Shown here: piece by piece, positions 8,928 to 18,513 of the stretch | How the letters are laid out: each line of letters begins with the position of its first letter | Numbering within the stretch: the first letter of the stretch is position 1 | DNA from: Aliivibrio_A kagoshimensis | GTDB lineage: Bacteria > Pseudomonadota > Gammaproteobacteria > Enterobacterales > Vibrionaceae | Direction of reading: 5' to 3' | Length of the DNA: 56,460 nucleotides | NCBI RefSeq assembly: GCF_050337105.1 | Contig: NZ_JAKJSQ010000021.1 | Span: forward strand, 1-56,460 | The notes under the pieces: model-generated | What the model was told of the DNA's origin: nothing | What the model saw: the letters and a program-made list of their open reading frames with translations, nothing else | The model's database searches: none | Position numbers and translations under genes: made by a program

Positions 8928-9251
8928 ATGGCAGATTGGAATGGCGAATACTTAAGCCCTTACGCCGAACACGGTAAAAAAAGTGAGCAAGTAAAAAAAA
9001 TTACAGTTTCAATTCCTATGAAGGTATTAAAAATACTGACTGATGAGCGCACTCGTCGCCAAGTGAACAATATCCGTCATGCCACTAATAGCGAACTTTT
9101 ATGCGAAGCTTTCTTGCACGCTTATACTGGTCAGCCTTTACCAACAGATGACGACTTAAGAAAAGATCGTCCGGATGACATCCCTACTGAAGCCAAAGCG
9201 ATGATGACCGCGATGGGGATCGAAATCGAAGACTTCAACGACGAAGAGTAA
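8928..9251 (+). CDS. metJ: Methionine repressor MetJ
   Basis: Ribbon-helix-helix repressor that with S-adenosylmethionine bound represses methionine genes. The 107-aa product is close to identical to enteric MetJ over residues 13-72. The beta-ribbon that contacts DNA is KKITVSIPMKVLKIL, followed by ERTRRQVNNIRHATNSELL and AFLHAYTGQPLP. Only the acidic C-terminal tail (EIEDFNDEE) differs clearly. It is divergent from metB with shared operators, and is followed by a strong terminator. Confidence 0.98.
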   Translation: MADWNGEYLSPYAEHGKKSEQVKKITVSIPMKVLKILTDERTRRQVNNIRHATNSELLCEAFLHAYTGQPLPTDDDLRKDRPDDIPTEAKAMMTAMGIEIEDFNDEE

Positions 9252-9290
9252 TATCTCCGTATAATCACACGGTTTTAAATACCAAACAAA

Positions 9291-9323
9291 AAGCCCCAAC
9301 TTCTCTTATAGAAGTTGGGGCTT
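9291..9323. terminator. Bidirectional terminator between metJ and the malic enzyme gene
   Basis: A perfect 13-bp stem AAGCCCCAACTTC / GAAGTTGGGGCTT flanked by A and T runs. It serves metJ rightward and the malic enzyme gene leftward. Confidence 0.9.
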
Positions 9324-9340
9324 TTTTAATACGAGATGTT

Positions 9341-10588
9341 TTAGCTCTCTAGATAGTTCTCAGGCATATCAATACGTGCAACGCCTGAATCAACCGCCGC
9401 TTGTGCGACCGCTTTTGCGACTCTTGGCAGTAAACGAGGGTCCATAGGTTTTGGAATAATATACTCAGGACCAAACTCGAGTGAACTGTCACCCGATGCG
9501 ATTAGTACCGACTGTGGAACAGGCTCTTTTGCCAATTCACGAATCGCGTGAACCGCTGCTAGCTTCATCTCATCATTAATCACACTGGCACGTACATCAA
9601 GTGCACCACGGAAGATGAATGGGAAACAAAGTACGTTATTCACTTGGTTAGGGTAATCAGAGCGACCCGTTCCCATGATGATGTCGTTACGTACTTCATG
9701 AGCCAATTCAGGTTTGATCTCAGGATCTGGATTTGAACATGCAAAGACTACCGGTTTCTCTGCCATCAACTTAAGCGCTTCTGCAGGAAGAAGATCTGGA
9801 CCAGATACCCCTAAGAAGATATCTGCGCCTTCGATAACATCTTCAAGAGTACGTTTATCGGTATTGTTAGCAAATTTTTGCTTATATTCATTCAGCTCTT
9901 CACGGCGAGTGTGAATCACCCCTTTACGATCTAACATGTAGATTTTTTCACGTTGAGCACCACACATGATCAACATCTCCATACATGCTGTTGCAGCCGC
10001 GCCCGCGCCTAAACAGACAATCGTTGACTCACTTAACTCTTTGCCTTGTAGATCCAGCGCATTTAACATGCCTGCAGCGGTAACAATCGCGGTGCCATGT
10101 TGATCATCGTGAAAGACAGGCACATCACAACGTTCAATCAGACGACGTTCAATTTCAAAACAATCTGGTGCTTTGATATCTTCTAAATTAATGCCACCAA
10201 ACGTATCTGCAATATTAGCTACGGTATCAACAAACTCATCAATCGTGCGGTGTTTTACTTCAATATCGATTGAATCTAGACCTGCGAAACGCTTAAACAG
10301 TAAAGACTTACCTTCCATGACAGGTTTAGATGCTAGAGGCCCTAGATTCCCTAACCCTAGAATAGCGGTACCATTTGAAATAACTGCGACCATGTTGCCT
10401 TTCGCCGTGTATTTGTAAACATTATCAGCATTTTGAGCAATTTCACGTACAGGTTCCGCGACACCTGGACTGTATGCTAGAGCCAAATCTTCAGCAGTAT
10501 CTGCAGGTTTTGTTAAACCAACAGCAATTTTCCCTGGTACAGGAAGAGCATGATAATCAAGAGCTTGTTGACGAAAATCTTCAGACAT
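9341..10588 (-). CDS. maeB: Malic enzyme, short single-domain form
   Basis: Oxidative decarboxylation of malate to pyruvate with NAD(P) as cofactor, linking the TCA cycle to pyruvate. The product is about 415 aa and contains only the malic-enzyme domain; the phosphotransacetylase-like tail of E. coli MaeB (759 aa) is missing. Motifs include ALAYSPGVAEPVREI, the metal-site region IEVKHRTIDEF with EDIKAPDCFEIE, FHDDQHGTAIV and the cofactor loop CLGAGAAATACMEM. The cofactor (NAD or NADP) cannot be decided here. I chose the ATG opening MSEDFRQQ; an ATG four codons upstream is possible. rpmE lies upstream with a terminator between. Confidence 0.9.
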   Translation of the reverse strand: MSEDFRQQALDYHALPVPGKIAVGLTKPADTAEDLALAYSPGVAEPVREIAQNADNVYKYTAKGNMVAVISNGTAILGLGNLGPLASKPVMEGKSLLFKRFAGLDSIDIEVKHRTIDEFVDTVANIADTFGGINLEDIKAPDCFEIERRLIERCDVPVFHDDQHGTAIVTAAGMLNALDLQGKELSESTIVCLGAGAAATACMEMLIMCGAQREKIYMLDRKGVIHTRREELNEYKQKFANNTDKRTLEDVIEGADIFLGVSGPDLLPAEALKLMAEKPVVFACSNPDPEIKPELAHEVRNDIIMGTGRSDYPNQVNNVLCFPFIFRGALDVRASVINDEMKLAAVHAIRELAKEPVPQSVLIASGDSSLEFGPEYIIPKPMDPRLLPRVAKAVAQAAVDSGVARIDMPENYLES

Positions 10589-10765
10589 TTTGTTACCCAT
10601 AGGTCGAGTTATTGTGATTTGAATAAAATAGTAATTGATATACGGCTAAGTTCCTAGCCACAGGTTTAATATTTGTATTTATTTTTTAAACCACTTTATA
10701 CACATTGTTTACAATTTTAGTTTATATTGTTTACAGAAAGAGTCAAAAATTGTTTTACAGGCACA

Positions 10766-10796
10766 AAAAAGGCGCACATTGTGCACCTCTTTTTTA
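10766..10796 (-). terminator. Terminator of rpmE
   Basis: Hairpin with a stem AGG-GCAC / GTGC-CCT (one internal mismatch), followed in leftward reading by six T residues. It lies between rpmE and the malic enzyme gene. Confidence 0.7.
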
Positions 10797-10814
10797 TTGG
10801 GCATAAGAACTAAA

Positions 10815-11033
10815 TTATTTTTTAGAACCGATTGCACCAAAACGCTTGTTGAAACGATCAACACGGCCGCCAGTATCAACGATACGTTGCTTACCAGTGT
10901 AGAACGGGTGACATTTGTCACATACGTCTAGGTTGATGGTGTCTTTAGCTAGTGTTGAGTTGAATTCAAACTCATTACCACAAGAGCATTTTGCTGCTAC
11001 TGAAGTGTATTCTGGGTGGATACCTGTTTTCAT
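10815..11033 (-). CDS. rpmE: 50S ribosomal protein L31, zinc-binding form
   Basis: Ribosomal protein of 72 aa at the central protuberance of the large subunit. Four cysteines at positions 16, 18, 38 and 41 (CSC and CDKC) mark the zinc-binding RpmE paralogue rather than the zinc-free YkgM form. The N-terminus MKTGIHPEY and the segment HPFYTGKQRIVDTGGRVDRFNKRF are typical. It is divergent from priA, as in E. coli. Having the zinc form in the same window as zur is of interest, since in other bacteria Zur controls the zinc-free paralogue; that paralogue is not seen here. Confidence 0.98.
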   Translation of the reverse strand: MKTGIHPEYTSVAAKCSCGNEFEFNSTLAKDTINLDVCDKCHPFYTGKQRIVDTGGRVDRFNKRFGAIGSKK

Positions 11034-11264
11034 GGGGAAAACCTCAATTAGGCCGTGTCGCCATTCGATTCTAAGCCGAACACCACACGTAATAAATAAA
11101 ATAGTTATGTCATCACCGAGTGTAGATTAATTACACTAAGTAAGGCGGCGTATCATAATGAAACATTGCGCAAGGATCAACCTCTTCGATAAGTTAAATT
11201 TTCAAGTCGAGGATTTATGATAAGCTACCCTCTCTTTATTACCGCTAAAAACATCTGGTGAAGC

Positions 11265-13496
11265 TTGGTCATCGCATCTGATAAAAACACTTCTGAGAAA
11301 AATACGGTTGCTCATGTCGCCTTACCCGTGCCATTAGATCGCTGTTTTGACTACAAAATAAAGCCAGACCAATTTCCAGTGGTTGGAGGAAGAGTGAAAG
11401 TAGGTTTTGGCCGACAACAGCTGGTTGGTATTGTAGTGCGCCTATCCAACTTCTCTGATTTCAGTTTTGAGAAGCTAAAACCGCTCACCCAAGTTTTAGA
11501 TAACACGCCATTATGGCCGAGTTCACTCTATAGCCTGTTAACTTGGAGCAGTGAATATTACCAATACCCTCTTGGTGATACGCTCGCCAATGCGATGCCT
11601 GCTTGGCTCCGTAAAGGTAAAGCGGCCAGTTTCGATACTCTGCGCGAATGGCACCTTACCGAACTGGGCAAAAACCAGAATATCAGTTCGCTCACTCGCG
11701 CACCAAAACAGGCCAAAGTCCTCTCACTGTTACATCTCTGCTCTCAGCCTCATGAGCAGCTTCTGTCACAGGAGATCAGTTCCGCTACGTTAAAAGCGTT
11801 ACAAAAGAAACAGTGGATTGAAGAGCGACAAGTGCAAAAACAGCAACAATGCTGGCACTCATCATTCAGTGTGACTGAAGAGAAACCTCAGCTAAATGAG
11901 GAACAAGCCATTGCTGTCGCCTCTGTGAATGCCAATCCAGAGTTTGGTTGCTACCTATTAGAAGGCGTGACAGGTTCAGGCAAAACGGAAGTCTACCTCA
12001 ATTTAATTGAACCGGTACTTCGGAAAGGGAAACAAGCCTTGGTATTGGTTCCTGAAATTGGATTAACCCCTCAAACCATCAATCGCTTTAAACGCCGTTT
12101 TAATGTTCCAGTAGAGAGCATTCACTCCGGCCTTAATGATACCGAGAGGCTGAATGCATGGCTCAGTGCAAAAGATAAACACGCTGGCATTATTATCGGT
12201 ACTCGCTCTGCACTCTTCACCCCATTTAACGATCTAGGCATTATTATTGTTGATGAAGAGCATGACGCTTCTTATAAACAGCAAGATAGCATGCGTTACC
12301 ACGCCAGAGACTTAGCGGTAATGCGAGCCAATCTAGACAACATTCCCATTGTCTTAGGTTCAGCGACCCCGGCATTAGAGACTCTACATAATGCCAAGAC
12401 CGGAAAGTACCACCACTTAACTCTGACACGCAGGGCGGGGCACGCTAACCCCGCGAAACATGGTGTATTAGATGTCAAAGGTCTCTACCTTGAAAGTGGC
12501 CTATCTGCACCGATGATCGCTCAAATGAGGAAGCATCTCACCGAAGGCAATCAAGTCATTCTGTTTCTTAATCGCCGAGGTTACTCACCAGCATTGATGT
12601 GTCATGAATGTGGCTGGATGGCCGAGTGCAAACGTTGTGATGCCTTCTACACCTTCCACCAGCACAGCAGTGAAATACGTTGCCATCACTGCGGATCACA
12701 ACAGCCCATCATGCATCAGTGTCATGGGTGTGGTTCCACTCAGTTGATCTCTGTCGGTGTCGGGACTGAGCAACTAGAAACTCAACTCAATCAACTGTTC
12801 CCTGAGTTCAAAACCATCCGTATTGATCGTGATAGCACTCGAAAGAAAGGGAGCCTAGAAAACTACTTAGAGTCGATAAAGCGGGGGGAGTACCAGATCC
12901 TTATCGGTACACAAATGTTAGCTAAAGGGCATCACTTCCCGAATGTCACCCTAGTGGGCTTGATTGATGTGGACAGTTCTCTATTTAGCAGTGACTTTCG
13001 AGCACCAGAGCGCCTAGCCCAGCTCTTTATTCAAGTGGCAGGGCGAGCCGGGCGAGCCAGTAAACCCGGTGAGGTTTTACTGCAAACTCACCATCCAGAG
13101 CATCAGCTGCTGCAATCACTGCTGCACAAAGGGTACGGCGCATTTGCTAAGACGGCTCTACTAGAGCGGCAACAGGCGATGCTGCCCCCCTACACATTTT
13201 TAACGTTATTTAGGGCAGAAGCTAATAATAATCAAATGGTTGAAGAGTTTCTTCGTCAAATTAGAGGCATTTTAGAAAGTAACCCTGTGTATGACCAATT
13301 TACCCCTGTGTTAGGGCCAACCCCAGCACCACTGGCCAAACGCGCCGGAAAATACCGATGGCAGCTGCTGTTACAAGCCCCTAATCGCAAAGTGATGCAG
13401 ACACTCTTAAGAAGTGCAAAACCCGCTATTCAACTGTTACCATTAGCAAAAAGTGTGCGTTGGTCTATCGATATTGAGCCGCAGGATTTAAGTTAA
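11265..13496 (+). CDS. priA: Primosomal protein N' (replication restart helicase)
   Basis: 3'-to-5' DNA helicase that recognises stalled forks and reloads DnaB. The product is 743 aa. The N-terminal 3'-DNA-end-binding domain begins AHVALPVPLDRCFDY. Walker A GVTGSGKT is at 234-241, DEEH at 330-333, and eight zinc-binding cysteines run from 446 to 489 (CHEC, CKRC, CHHC, CHGC). The helicase motif QVAGRAGRA is near the C-terminal lobe. The start is unusual: the first usable codon after an in-frame TGA is TTG at 11265, close behind GGTGAA, and no ATG or GTG lies before the conserved domain. Weak initiation would suit a low-abundance protein. Confidence 0.97.
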   Translation: MVIASDKNTSEKNTVAHVALPVPLDRCFDYKIKPDQFPVVGGRVKVGFGRQQLVGIVVRLSNFSDFSFEKLKPLTQVLDNTPLWPSSLYSLLTWSSEYYQYPLGDTLANAMPAWLRKGKAASFDTLREWHLTELGKNQNISSLTRAPKQAKVLSLLHLCSQPHEQLLSQEISSATLKALQKKQWIEERQVQKQQQCWHSSFSVTEEKPQLNEEQAIAVASVNANPEFGCYLLEGVTGSGKTEVYLNLIEPVLRKGKQALVLVPEIGLTPQTINRFKRRFNVPVESIHSGLNDTERLNAWLSAKDKHAGIIIGTRSALFTPFNDLGIIIVDEEHDASYKQQDSMRYHARDLAVMRANLDNIPIVLGSATPALETLHNAKTGKYHHLTLTRRAGHANPAKHGVLDVKGLYLESGLSAPMIAQMRKHLTEGNQVILFLNRRGYSPALMCHECGWMAECKRCDAFYTFHQHSSEIRCHHCGSQQPIMHQCHGCGSTQLISVGVGTEQLETQLNQLFPEFKTIRIDRDSTRKKGSLENYLESIKRGEYQILIGTQMLAKGHHFPNVTLVGLIDVDSSLFSSDFRAPERLAQLFIQVAGRAGRASKPGEVLLQTHHPEHQLLQSLLHKGYGAFAKTALLERQQAMLPPYTFLTLFRAEANNNQMVEEFLRQIRGILESNPVYDQFTPVLGPTPAPLAKRAGKYRWQLLLQAPNRKVMQTLLRSAKPAIQLLPLAKSVRWSIDIEPQDLS

Positions 13497-13699
13497 ACAA
13501 TGTATCAACATGCATGTAATTCACATTTACGTGACATATATCTCATTTACAGTGCGAGTTCTGTTATGACCACTGTATTTAATCGTTACATTAGANAATA
13601 AGATTGAATTGGTAATTTTGACCTCATTATTTGCATTGAATTTGTGACTACCAGGAAGATAGAACATAATGCAAACCAAAATATTAGGGAGTATATAGC
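13497..13699. other. priA-cytR intergenic region containing an ambiguous base
   Basis: 203 bp with one N at 13596 in an AT-rich stretch. It should hold the cytR promoter. I see no clear CRP or CytR site. Confidence 0.6.
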
Positions 13700-14704
13700 A
13701 TGGCGACAATGAAGGATGTTGCTTTACTGGCTGAAGTATCAACCGCGACGGTTTCTAGAGCGTTGATGAATCCAGAAAAAGTATCCATTACCACCAGAAA
13801 ACGAGTGGAAGAGGCGGTCATTGAATCCGGATATTCCCCAAACTCATTTGCGCGTAATTTACGTCGCAATGAGTCTAAAACTGTTGTGGCTATTGTCCCT
13901 GATATTTGTGACCCCTACTTTACTGAAATCATCAAAGGCATAGAAGAAGCCGCTATGGAGAACGGCTATATCGTTCTACTAGGGGACAGTCGCCAACAGA
14001 AGAAGCGTGAAGACTCTTTTGTTAACTTACTCTTCACAAAGCAAGTCGATGGTATGCTGTTACTCGGCACCGATTTACCTTTTGATGTCAGTAAACAGGA
14101 ACAGAAAAACTTACCTCCTATGGTGATGGCTTGTGAATACTCTCCAGAACTAGAGCTGCCCACGGTTCATATCGATAACTTAACCGCCGCCTTTGAAGCG
14201 GTTAACTATTTAACCCAGATTGGCCATAAGCAGATTGCTCAAATATCGGGCCCGGAGCAAGCAACCCTCTGTCACTTCCGCCATCAAGGGTACCAACAAG
14301 CACTGCGTCGCGGTGGTGTTACGATGAACCCAACCTATACGGCTTTCGGTGACTTTAGTTTTGAATCTGGCTCAACAGCATTAACTCGATTAATGGCCCT
14401 GCCAGAGACCCCAACGGCCATTTTTTGTCATAATGACGTAATGGCGATTGGTGCAATACATCAAGCGAAAAAGATGGGACTTCGTATTCCTCAAGATCTC
14501 TCTATTATCGGTTTTGATGATATTCAATTCTCACAATATTACGATCCTCCACTAACAACCGTTTCTCAACCTCGATATGAGATTGGTCGTCAATCGATGC
14601 TGATGCTGCTTGAGCGCCTAAAAGGCAGAGAAGTGCAAATTGGTTCTCGTCTGTTAGATGCGACATTAACCATCAGAGAGAGCACTGCGCCTCCTAAGTG
14701 TTAA
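13700..14704 (+). CDS. cytR: Nucleoside-metabolism repressor CytR, LacI family
   Basis: LacI-type regulator of 334 aa. The N-terminal helix-turn-helix reads MKDVALLAEVSTATVSRAL, with the hinge helix in SPNSFARNLRR. The periplasmic-binding-protein-like effector core follows from about residue 60 (VVAIVPDICDPYFTEI; FCHNDVMAIGAI; IGFDDIQFSQYYDPPLTTV). The assignment as CytR rather than another LacI-family member is based on close overall similarity and on its position between priA and ftsN, the same as in E. coli. In Vibrio cholerae CytR is also linked to competence and biofilm control. Confidence 0.93.
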   Translation: MATMKDVALLAEVSTATVSRALMNPEKVSITTRKRVEEAVIESGYSPNSFARNLRRNESKTVVAIVPDICDPYFTEIIKGIEEAAMENGYIVLLGDSRQQKKREDSFVNLLFTKQVDGMLLLGTDLPFDVSKQEQKNLPPMVMACEYSPELELPTVHIDNLTAAFEAVNYLTQIGHKQIAQISGPEQATLCHFRHQGYQQALRRGGVTMNPTYTAFGDFSFESGSTALTRLMALPETPTAIFCHNDVMAIGAIHQAKKMGLRIPQDLSIIGFDDIQFSQYYDPPLTTVSQPRYEIGRQSMLMLLERLKGREVQIGSRLLDATLTIRESTAPPKC

Positions 14705-14828
14705 TATTGAGCAAACTCTGTTGTGTAATTTGATTTATTGTCCACAATTTTGCACTAAGGCTAGCCAGACTTAGTGCAACTGATTACCATACAGATTCAC
14801 CCTCTTTTATCTAACATAAGTAAATGTC

Positions 14829-15377
14829 GTGGCCAATAGAGATTATGTAAAACGCGGTCGAAGCAAAAAAACGACCAAAAAGAAAAGTAATAAAGCACCC
14901 GCTTTCCCGTTGAAAACTGCCATTATTGCGGCTCTTCTCATTGGTGTATTTGGCTATGGTTTATATCTATTAAGTAACGACCCTGAACCAGATATTAGCG
15001 CACCGATGGTGACCACTCCAGCCGTTAAACCCAAACCTGTAGCCCCTAAAAAAGATCTTCCGCCTCCTCCTGAAGAGAAGTGGGATTACAAAAAAGATCT
15101 TCCTGAACGAGTGGTCGAAGTGAAGCAGAACGAACTTGAGAAATCAGCCGTTCCTTACATCATGCAGTGCGGCGCATACAAAACCAAAGCGCAAGCAGAG
15201 AGCCGTAAAGTGAGTATCGCCTTTCAAGGCTTAACCAGTGATGTTCGACGTAAAGAAGGAAGCTCTTGGTATCGTGTGGTATTAGGCCCTTATGAGTACA
15301 AACGACAGGCTGAAAAAGATCGCCACACCTTACAGCGCGCAAAAATTGAGCCTTGTGCCATCTGGAAAGATCAATAA
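14829..15377 (+). CDS. ftsN: Cell division protein FtsN
   Basis: Late divisome component that triggers septal peptidoglycan synthesis. The 182-aa protein is much shorter than E. coli FtsN (319 aa), mostly because the periplasmic linker is reduced. Visible parts: a basic cytoplasmic tail (DYVKRGRSKKTTKKKS), one membrane helix at about 30-48, a proline-rich linker, and a C-terminal SPOR domain (about 107-182) with YIMQCGAY and WYRVVLGPY, which binds denuded septal glycan. Start is GTG at 14829. Position after cytR and before hslV is conserved. Confidence 0.92.
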   Translation: MANRDYVKRGRSKKTTKKKSNKAPAFPLKTAIIAALLIGVFGYGLYLLSNDPEPDISAPMVTTPAVKPKPVAPKKDLPPPPEEKWDYKKDLPERVVEVKQNELEKSAVPYIMQCGAYKTKAQAESRKVSIAFQGLTSDVRRKEGSSWYRVVLGPYEYKRQAEKDRHTLQRAKIEPCAIWKDQ

Positions 15378-15391
15378 TCGACATCAAATCG

Positions 15392-15414
15392 AGAGTCAGC
15401 GCCTGCTGGCTCTT
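15392..15414. other. Hairpin between ftsN and hslV
   Basis: Stem AGAGTCAGC / GCTGGCTCT (one G-U pair) with a 4-base loop and no U tract. Possibly a processing or attenuation structure; function not established. Confidence 0.35.
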
Positions 15415-15504
15415 GAAATCGCCTCTCTCTATCCCCAAATAATAAAGAATAACAAGTCTATGACTCTATCTAGACAGAGCAGAGCCAATTAAGAGGTTTT
15501 ATCC

Positions 15505-16038
15505 GTGACTACAATCGTATCTGTACGCCGTGGCGACAAAGTCGTTATCGCAGGTGATGGCCAAGTATCATTAGGCAACACCGTAATGAAAGGCAATGCT
15601 AAAAAAGTTCGCCGTCTCTACAACAATAAAGTACTGGCGGGTTTTGCCGGTGGTACTGCTGATGCCTTCACCCTGTTCGAACGCTTTGAGCGTAAACTCG
15701 AAATGCATCAAGGCCACCTTACCAAAGCTGCGGTTGAATTAGCCAAAGACTGGCGAAGTGATCGCGCTTTAAGAAAACTAGAAGCACTGCTAGCAGTCGC
15801 GGATGAAACGGCCTCATTGATCATTACAGGTAATGGCGATGTGGTTCAGCCTGAAAATGATCTTATTGCGATTGGCTCTGGGGGCAACTTTGCTCAAGCC
15901 GCCGCAACGGCACTTCTTGAAAATACCGATTTAGACGCAAGAACCATTGCGGAAAAGTCACTCAACATTGCGGGTGATATCTGCGTCTTCACTAACCATC
16001 ATCATACTGTCGAAGAGCTCGACGGTTCTGAAAAGTAA
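15505..16038 (+). CDS. hslV: ATP-dependent protease peptidase subunit HslV
   Basis: Proteolytic core of the HslUV (ClpYQ) complex, a bacterial relative of the proteasome beta subunit. It is 177 aa from a GTG with AAGAGG upstream. After removal of Met the N-terminal Thr of TTIVSVRR is the catalytic nucleophile. VVIAGDGQVSLG and AGFAGGTADAF are conserved family segments. hslU starts 12 bp downstream, so the two are one operon, as in other proteobacteria. Confidence 0.98.
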   Translation: MTTIVSVRRGDKVVIAGDGQVSLGNTVMKGNAKKVRRLYNNKVLAGFAGGTADAFTLFERFERKLEMHQGHLTKAAVELAKDWRSDRALRKLEALLAVADETASLIITGNGDVVQPENDLIAIGSGGNFAQAAATALLENTDLDARTIAEKSLNIAGDICVFTNHHHTVEELDGSEK

Positions 16039-16050
16039 TAGGGTTTAACT

Positions 16051-17388
16051 ATGTCTGATATGACTCCCCGTGAGATTGTACACGAGCTAGACAGCCACAT
16101 CATCGGCCAAGATAAAGCAAAACGTGCGGTGGCTATTGCTCTGCGTAACCGCTGGCGCCGTATGCAACTTAACGACAACTTACGTGCAGAAGTGACCCCA
16201 AAGAATATTCTAATGATTGGTCCGACGGGTGTGGGTAAAACCGAAATTGCCCGCAGACTGGCACGTCTTGCCAATGCTCCCTTTATTAAAGTTGAAGCCA
16301 CTAAATTTACCGAAGTAGGCTACGTCGGTAAAGAGGTAGAAACCATCATCCGCGATCTGATGGACGTTTCAATGAAGTTAACTCATCAGCAAGCGATGAA
16401 ACAATTTACTCGTCTGGCTGAAGAGAATGCCGAAGAGCGTGTACTGGATGTTTTGCTACCGCCAGCTCGTGACTCTTGGGGACAAGATGAGTCTGAAGCC
16501 GCTCCAGCATCGAACACTCGTCAAACGTTCCGCAAGAAGCTGCGTGAAGGGAAATTAGACGATAAAGAGATCGAAGTGGATGTCGCAGCCCCGCAAGTCG
16601 GTGTTGAGATCATGGCGCCTCCAGGTATGGAGGAGATGACCAACCAACTTCAAGGCATGTTCCAGAACCTATCTGGGAACAACACGACTAAAAAACGCAA
16701 AATGAAAATCAAAGATGCGTTAAAGGCCCTTTCTGAAGAGGAAGCGGCGAAACTGGTGAACCAAGAAGAGCTGAAAGAGCAAGCGATCTTCAATGTTGAA
16801 AATAACGGCATCGTTTTCATCGATGAGATTGATAAAATCTGTAAACGTGGTGACTCATCAGGCCCAGATGTCTCACGTGAAGGTGTGCAGAGAGATCTGC
16901 TTCCTCTTATTGAAGGCAGCACTGTCTCCACTAAGCATGGCATGGTAAAAACGGACCATATTCTGTTTATTACTTCAGGTGCTTTCCAAGTGGCGAAACC
17001 GTCTGACCTTATCCCTGAGTTACAAGGGCGCTTACCGATCCGTGTAGAGTTAGAAGCATTAAGCAGTCATGACTTTAAACGTATTTTAACGGAACCTAAT
17101 GCCTCGCTCACTGAGCAGCACATTGCATTAATGGCCACCGAACAGGTGGAGATCGATTTCACCGAAGATGGCATTGATCAAATTGCCGAAGCCGCTTGGA
17201 AAGTGAATGAGACCACTGAAAATATTGGTGCTCGACGCTTACACACGGTAATGGAGCGTTTGATGGAGGAGATCTCTTATAACGCCTCTGAAAAGTCCGG
17301 ACAAAAAGTGACGATAGACAGAACCTTCGTAACCGATTGTCTCGGTGAATTAGTTGAAAACGAAGATCTCAGTCGTTTCATTCTATAA
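16051..17388 (+). CDS. hslU: ATP-dependent protease ATPase subunit HslU
   Basis: AAA+ unfoldase of the HslUV protease, 445 aa. Walker A GPTGVGKT is at residues 57-64 and Walker B GIVFIDEIDK near 253-262. Between them lies the long variable I-domain (about 110-240). The pore loop region GYVGKEVE (about 90-97) and the sensor segment ENIGARRLHTVMERL are present, and the C-terminus ends in DLSRFIL, the tail that docks into HslV. Second gene of the hslVU operon, followed by a long perfect inverted repeat. Confidence 0.98.
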   Translation: MSDMTPREIVHELDSHIIGQDKAKRAVAIALRNRWRRMQLNDNLRAEVTPKNILMIGPTGVGKTEIARRLARLANAPFIKVEATKFTEVGYVGKEVETIIRDLMDVSMKLTHQQAMKQFTRLAEENAEERVLDVLLPPARDSWGQDESEAAPASNTRQTFRKKLREGKLDDKEIEVDVAAPQVGVEIMAPPGMEEMTNQLQGMFQNLSGNNTTKKRKMKIKDALKALSEEEAAKLVNQEELKEQAIFNVENNGIVFIDEIDKICKRGDSSGPDVSREGVQRDLLPLIEGSTVSTKHGMVKTDHILFITSGAFQVAKPSDLIPELQGRLPIRVELEALSSHDFKRILTEPNASLTEQHIALMATEQVEIDFTEDGIDQIAEAAWKVNETTENIGARRLHTVMERLMEEISYNASEKSGQKVTIDRTFVTDCLGELVENEDLSRFIL

Positions 17389-17397
17389 CACCATATT

Positions 17398-17436
17398 GAG
17401 CAAGTTGTTAACTACAACGTGAATAACAACTTGCTC
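17398..17436. repeat. Perfect 13-bp inverted repeat after hslU
   Basis: GAGCAAGTTGTTA (17398-17410) and TAACAACTTGCTC (17424-17436) form a perfect 13-bp stem with a 13-base loop. There is no following T run, so it is not a textbook intrinsic terminator. It may protect the hslVU mRNA 3' end or act with Rho. Confidence 0.6.
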
Positions 17437-17509
17437 TCCTCTCCCTGCACTTGCCTTGCTGTAACAAAACATGAATAATAACGTACGATTTCGCTAACTA
17501 ATTACCTTC

Positions 17510-18415
17510 ATGAAAGCAACTTCACTATCAGTCTGGCTCGGGGCAATCCGCCTTAAAACGCTTCCTCTGGCTTTAGCGTCAATCACCAGTGGCAGTGCGC
17601 TCGCCTATTGGCAGCATCACTTCTCCCTCTCGATTGCTCTATTAGCACTACTGACTGCAACCCTGTTACAGATCTTATCTAATCTGGCTAATGATTACGG
17701 TGACGCAGTAAAAGGGACCGATAATGATGAGCGCTTAGGCCCACAACGTGCCATGCAGTCGGGGTTGATCTCAGCGGCAACCATGAAAAAAGCGTTAATC
17801 GTTAATATCATCCTGACACTTGTGAGTGGTGTCGTCCTCGTTATGTTAGCGTTCAATAACTTGCAAGATATCCTTGGTTTCATCGCTCTGGGTATTTTAG
17901 CGATAGTCGCCGCCATCACCTACACGGTCGGCAACAAACCATACGGTTACCGTGGTATGGGGGATGTTTCCGTATTGATATTTTTCGGTTTACTCGGCGT
18001 GGCAGGGAGCTACTATCTGCACACTGGAACCCTAAATCCGACAATAATCCTCCCCGCCCTCTCTTGCGGGTTACTGGCAGCTGCCGTCTTAAATATTAAT
18101 AATCTACGTGATATTGATAATGATGCCGCGTGTGGCAAGTTAACTCTCGTGGTTAAAATGGGGCCTAAGTGGGGCCGACAGTATCATTTGGTACTGTTAA
18201 TAACCGCGGTGGTTGGATTTTCACTGTTTGCAGCCCTTGAAGTACAAACTCTCTTCAGTTGGCTCTTTTTACTGGCGCTACCATTACTCATTAAACACGG
18301 TATCGATACCTACCGAGCCCCTGACGGCGAATCGATCAAACCTATGATGGGCACCATTGTTAAATGCGCGTTGATCACTAACTTACTCTTCTCTGTAGGC
18401 ATTGTGATCTCGTAA
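17510..18415 (+). CDS. menA: 1,4-dihydroxy-2-naphthoate octaprenyltransferase
   Basis: Integral membrane prenyltransferase of menaquinone synthesis, attaching the polyprenyl chain to dihydroxynaphthoate. It is 301 aa with about eight predicted membrane helices. The UbiA-family aspartate-rich motif NDYGDAVKGTDNDE is at about 61-74, and the second one, NNLRDIDNDAACGK, near 195-208. Position between hslU and rraA matches E. coli. The presence of menA suggests respiration on alternative electron acceptors under low oxygen. Confidence 0.96.
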   Translation: MKATSLSVWLGAIRLKTLPLALASITSGSALAYWQHHFSLSIALLALLTATLLQILSNLANDYGDAVKGTDNDERLGPQRAMQSGLISAATMKKALIVNIILTLVSGVVLVMLAFNNLQDILGFIALGILAIVAAITYTVGNKPYGYRGMGDVSVLIFFGLLGVAGSYYLHTGTLNPTIILPALSCGLLAAAVLNINNLRDIDNDAACGKLTLVVKMGPKWGRQYHLVLLITAVVGFSLFAALEVQTLFSWLFLLALPLLIKHGIDTYRAPDGESIKPMMGTIVKCALITNLLFSVGIVIS

Positions 18416-18513
18416 CGGTTTTAAAGATCAATTCTTTGTGCTTGGTCATTGCATTAACGTGGTGGCTATAATACTTTTTATACTCATTTGCTGACAATGA
18501 AAGAAGCGAGACT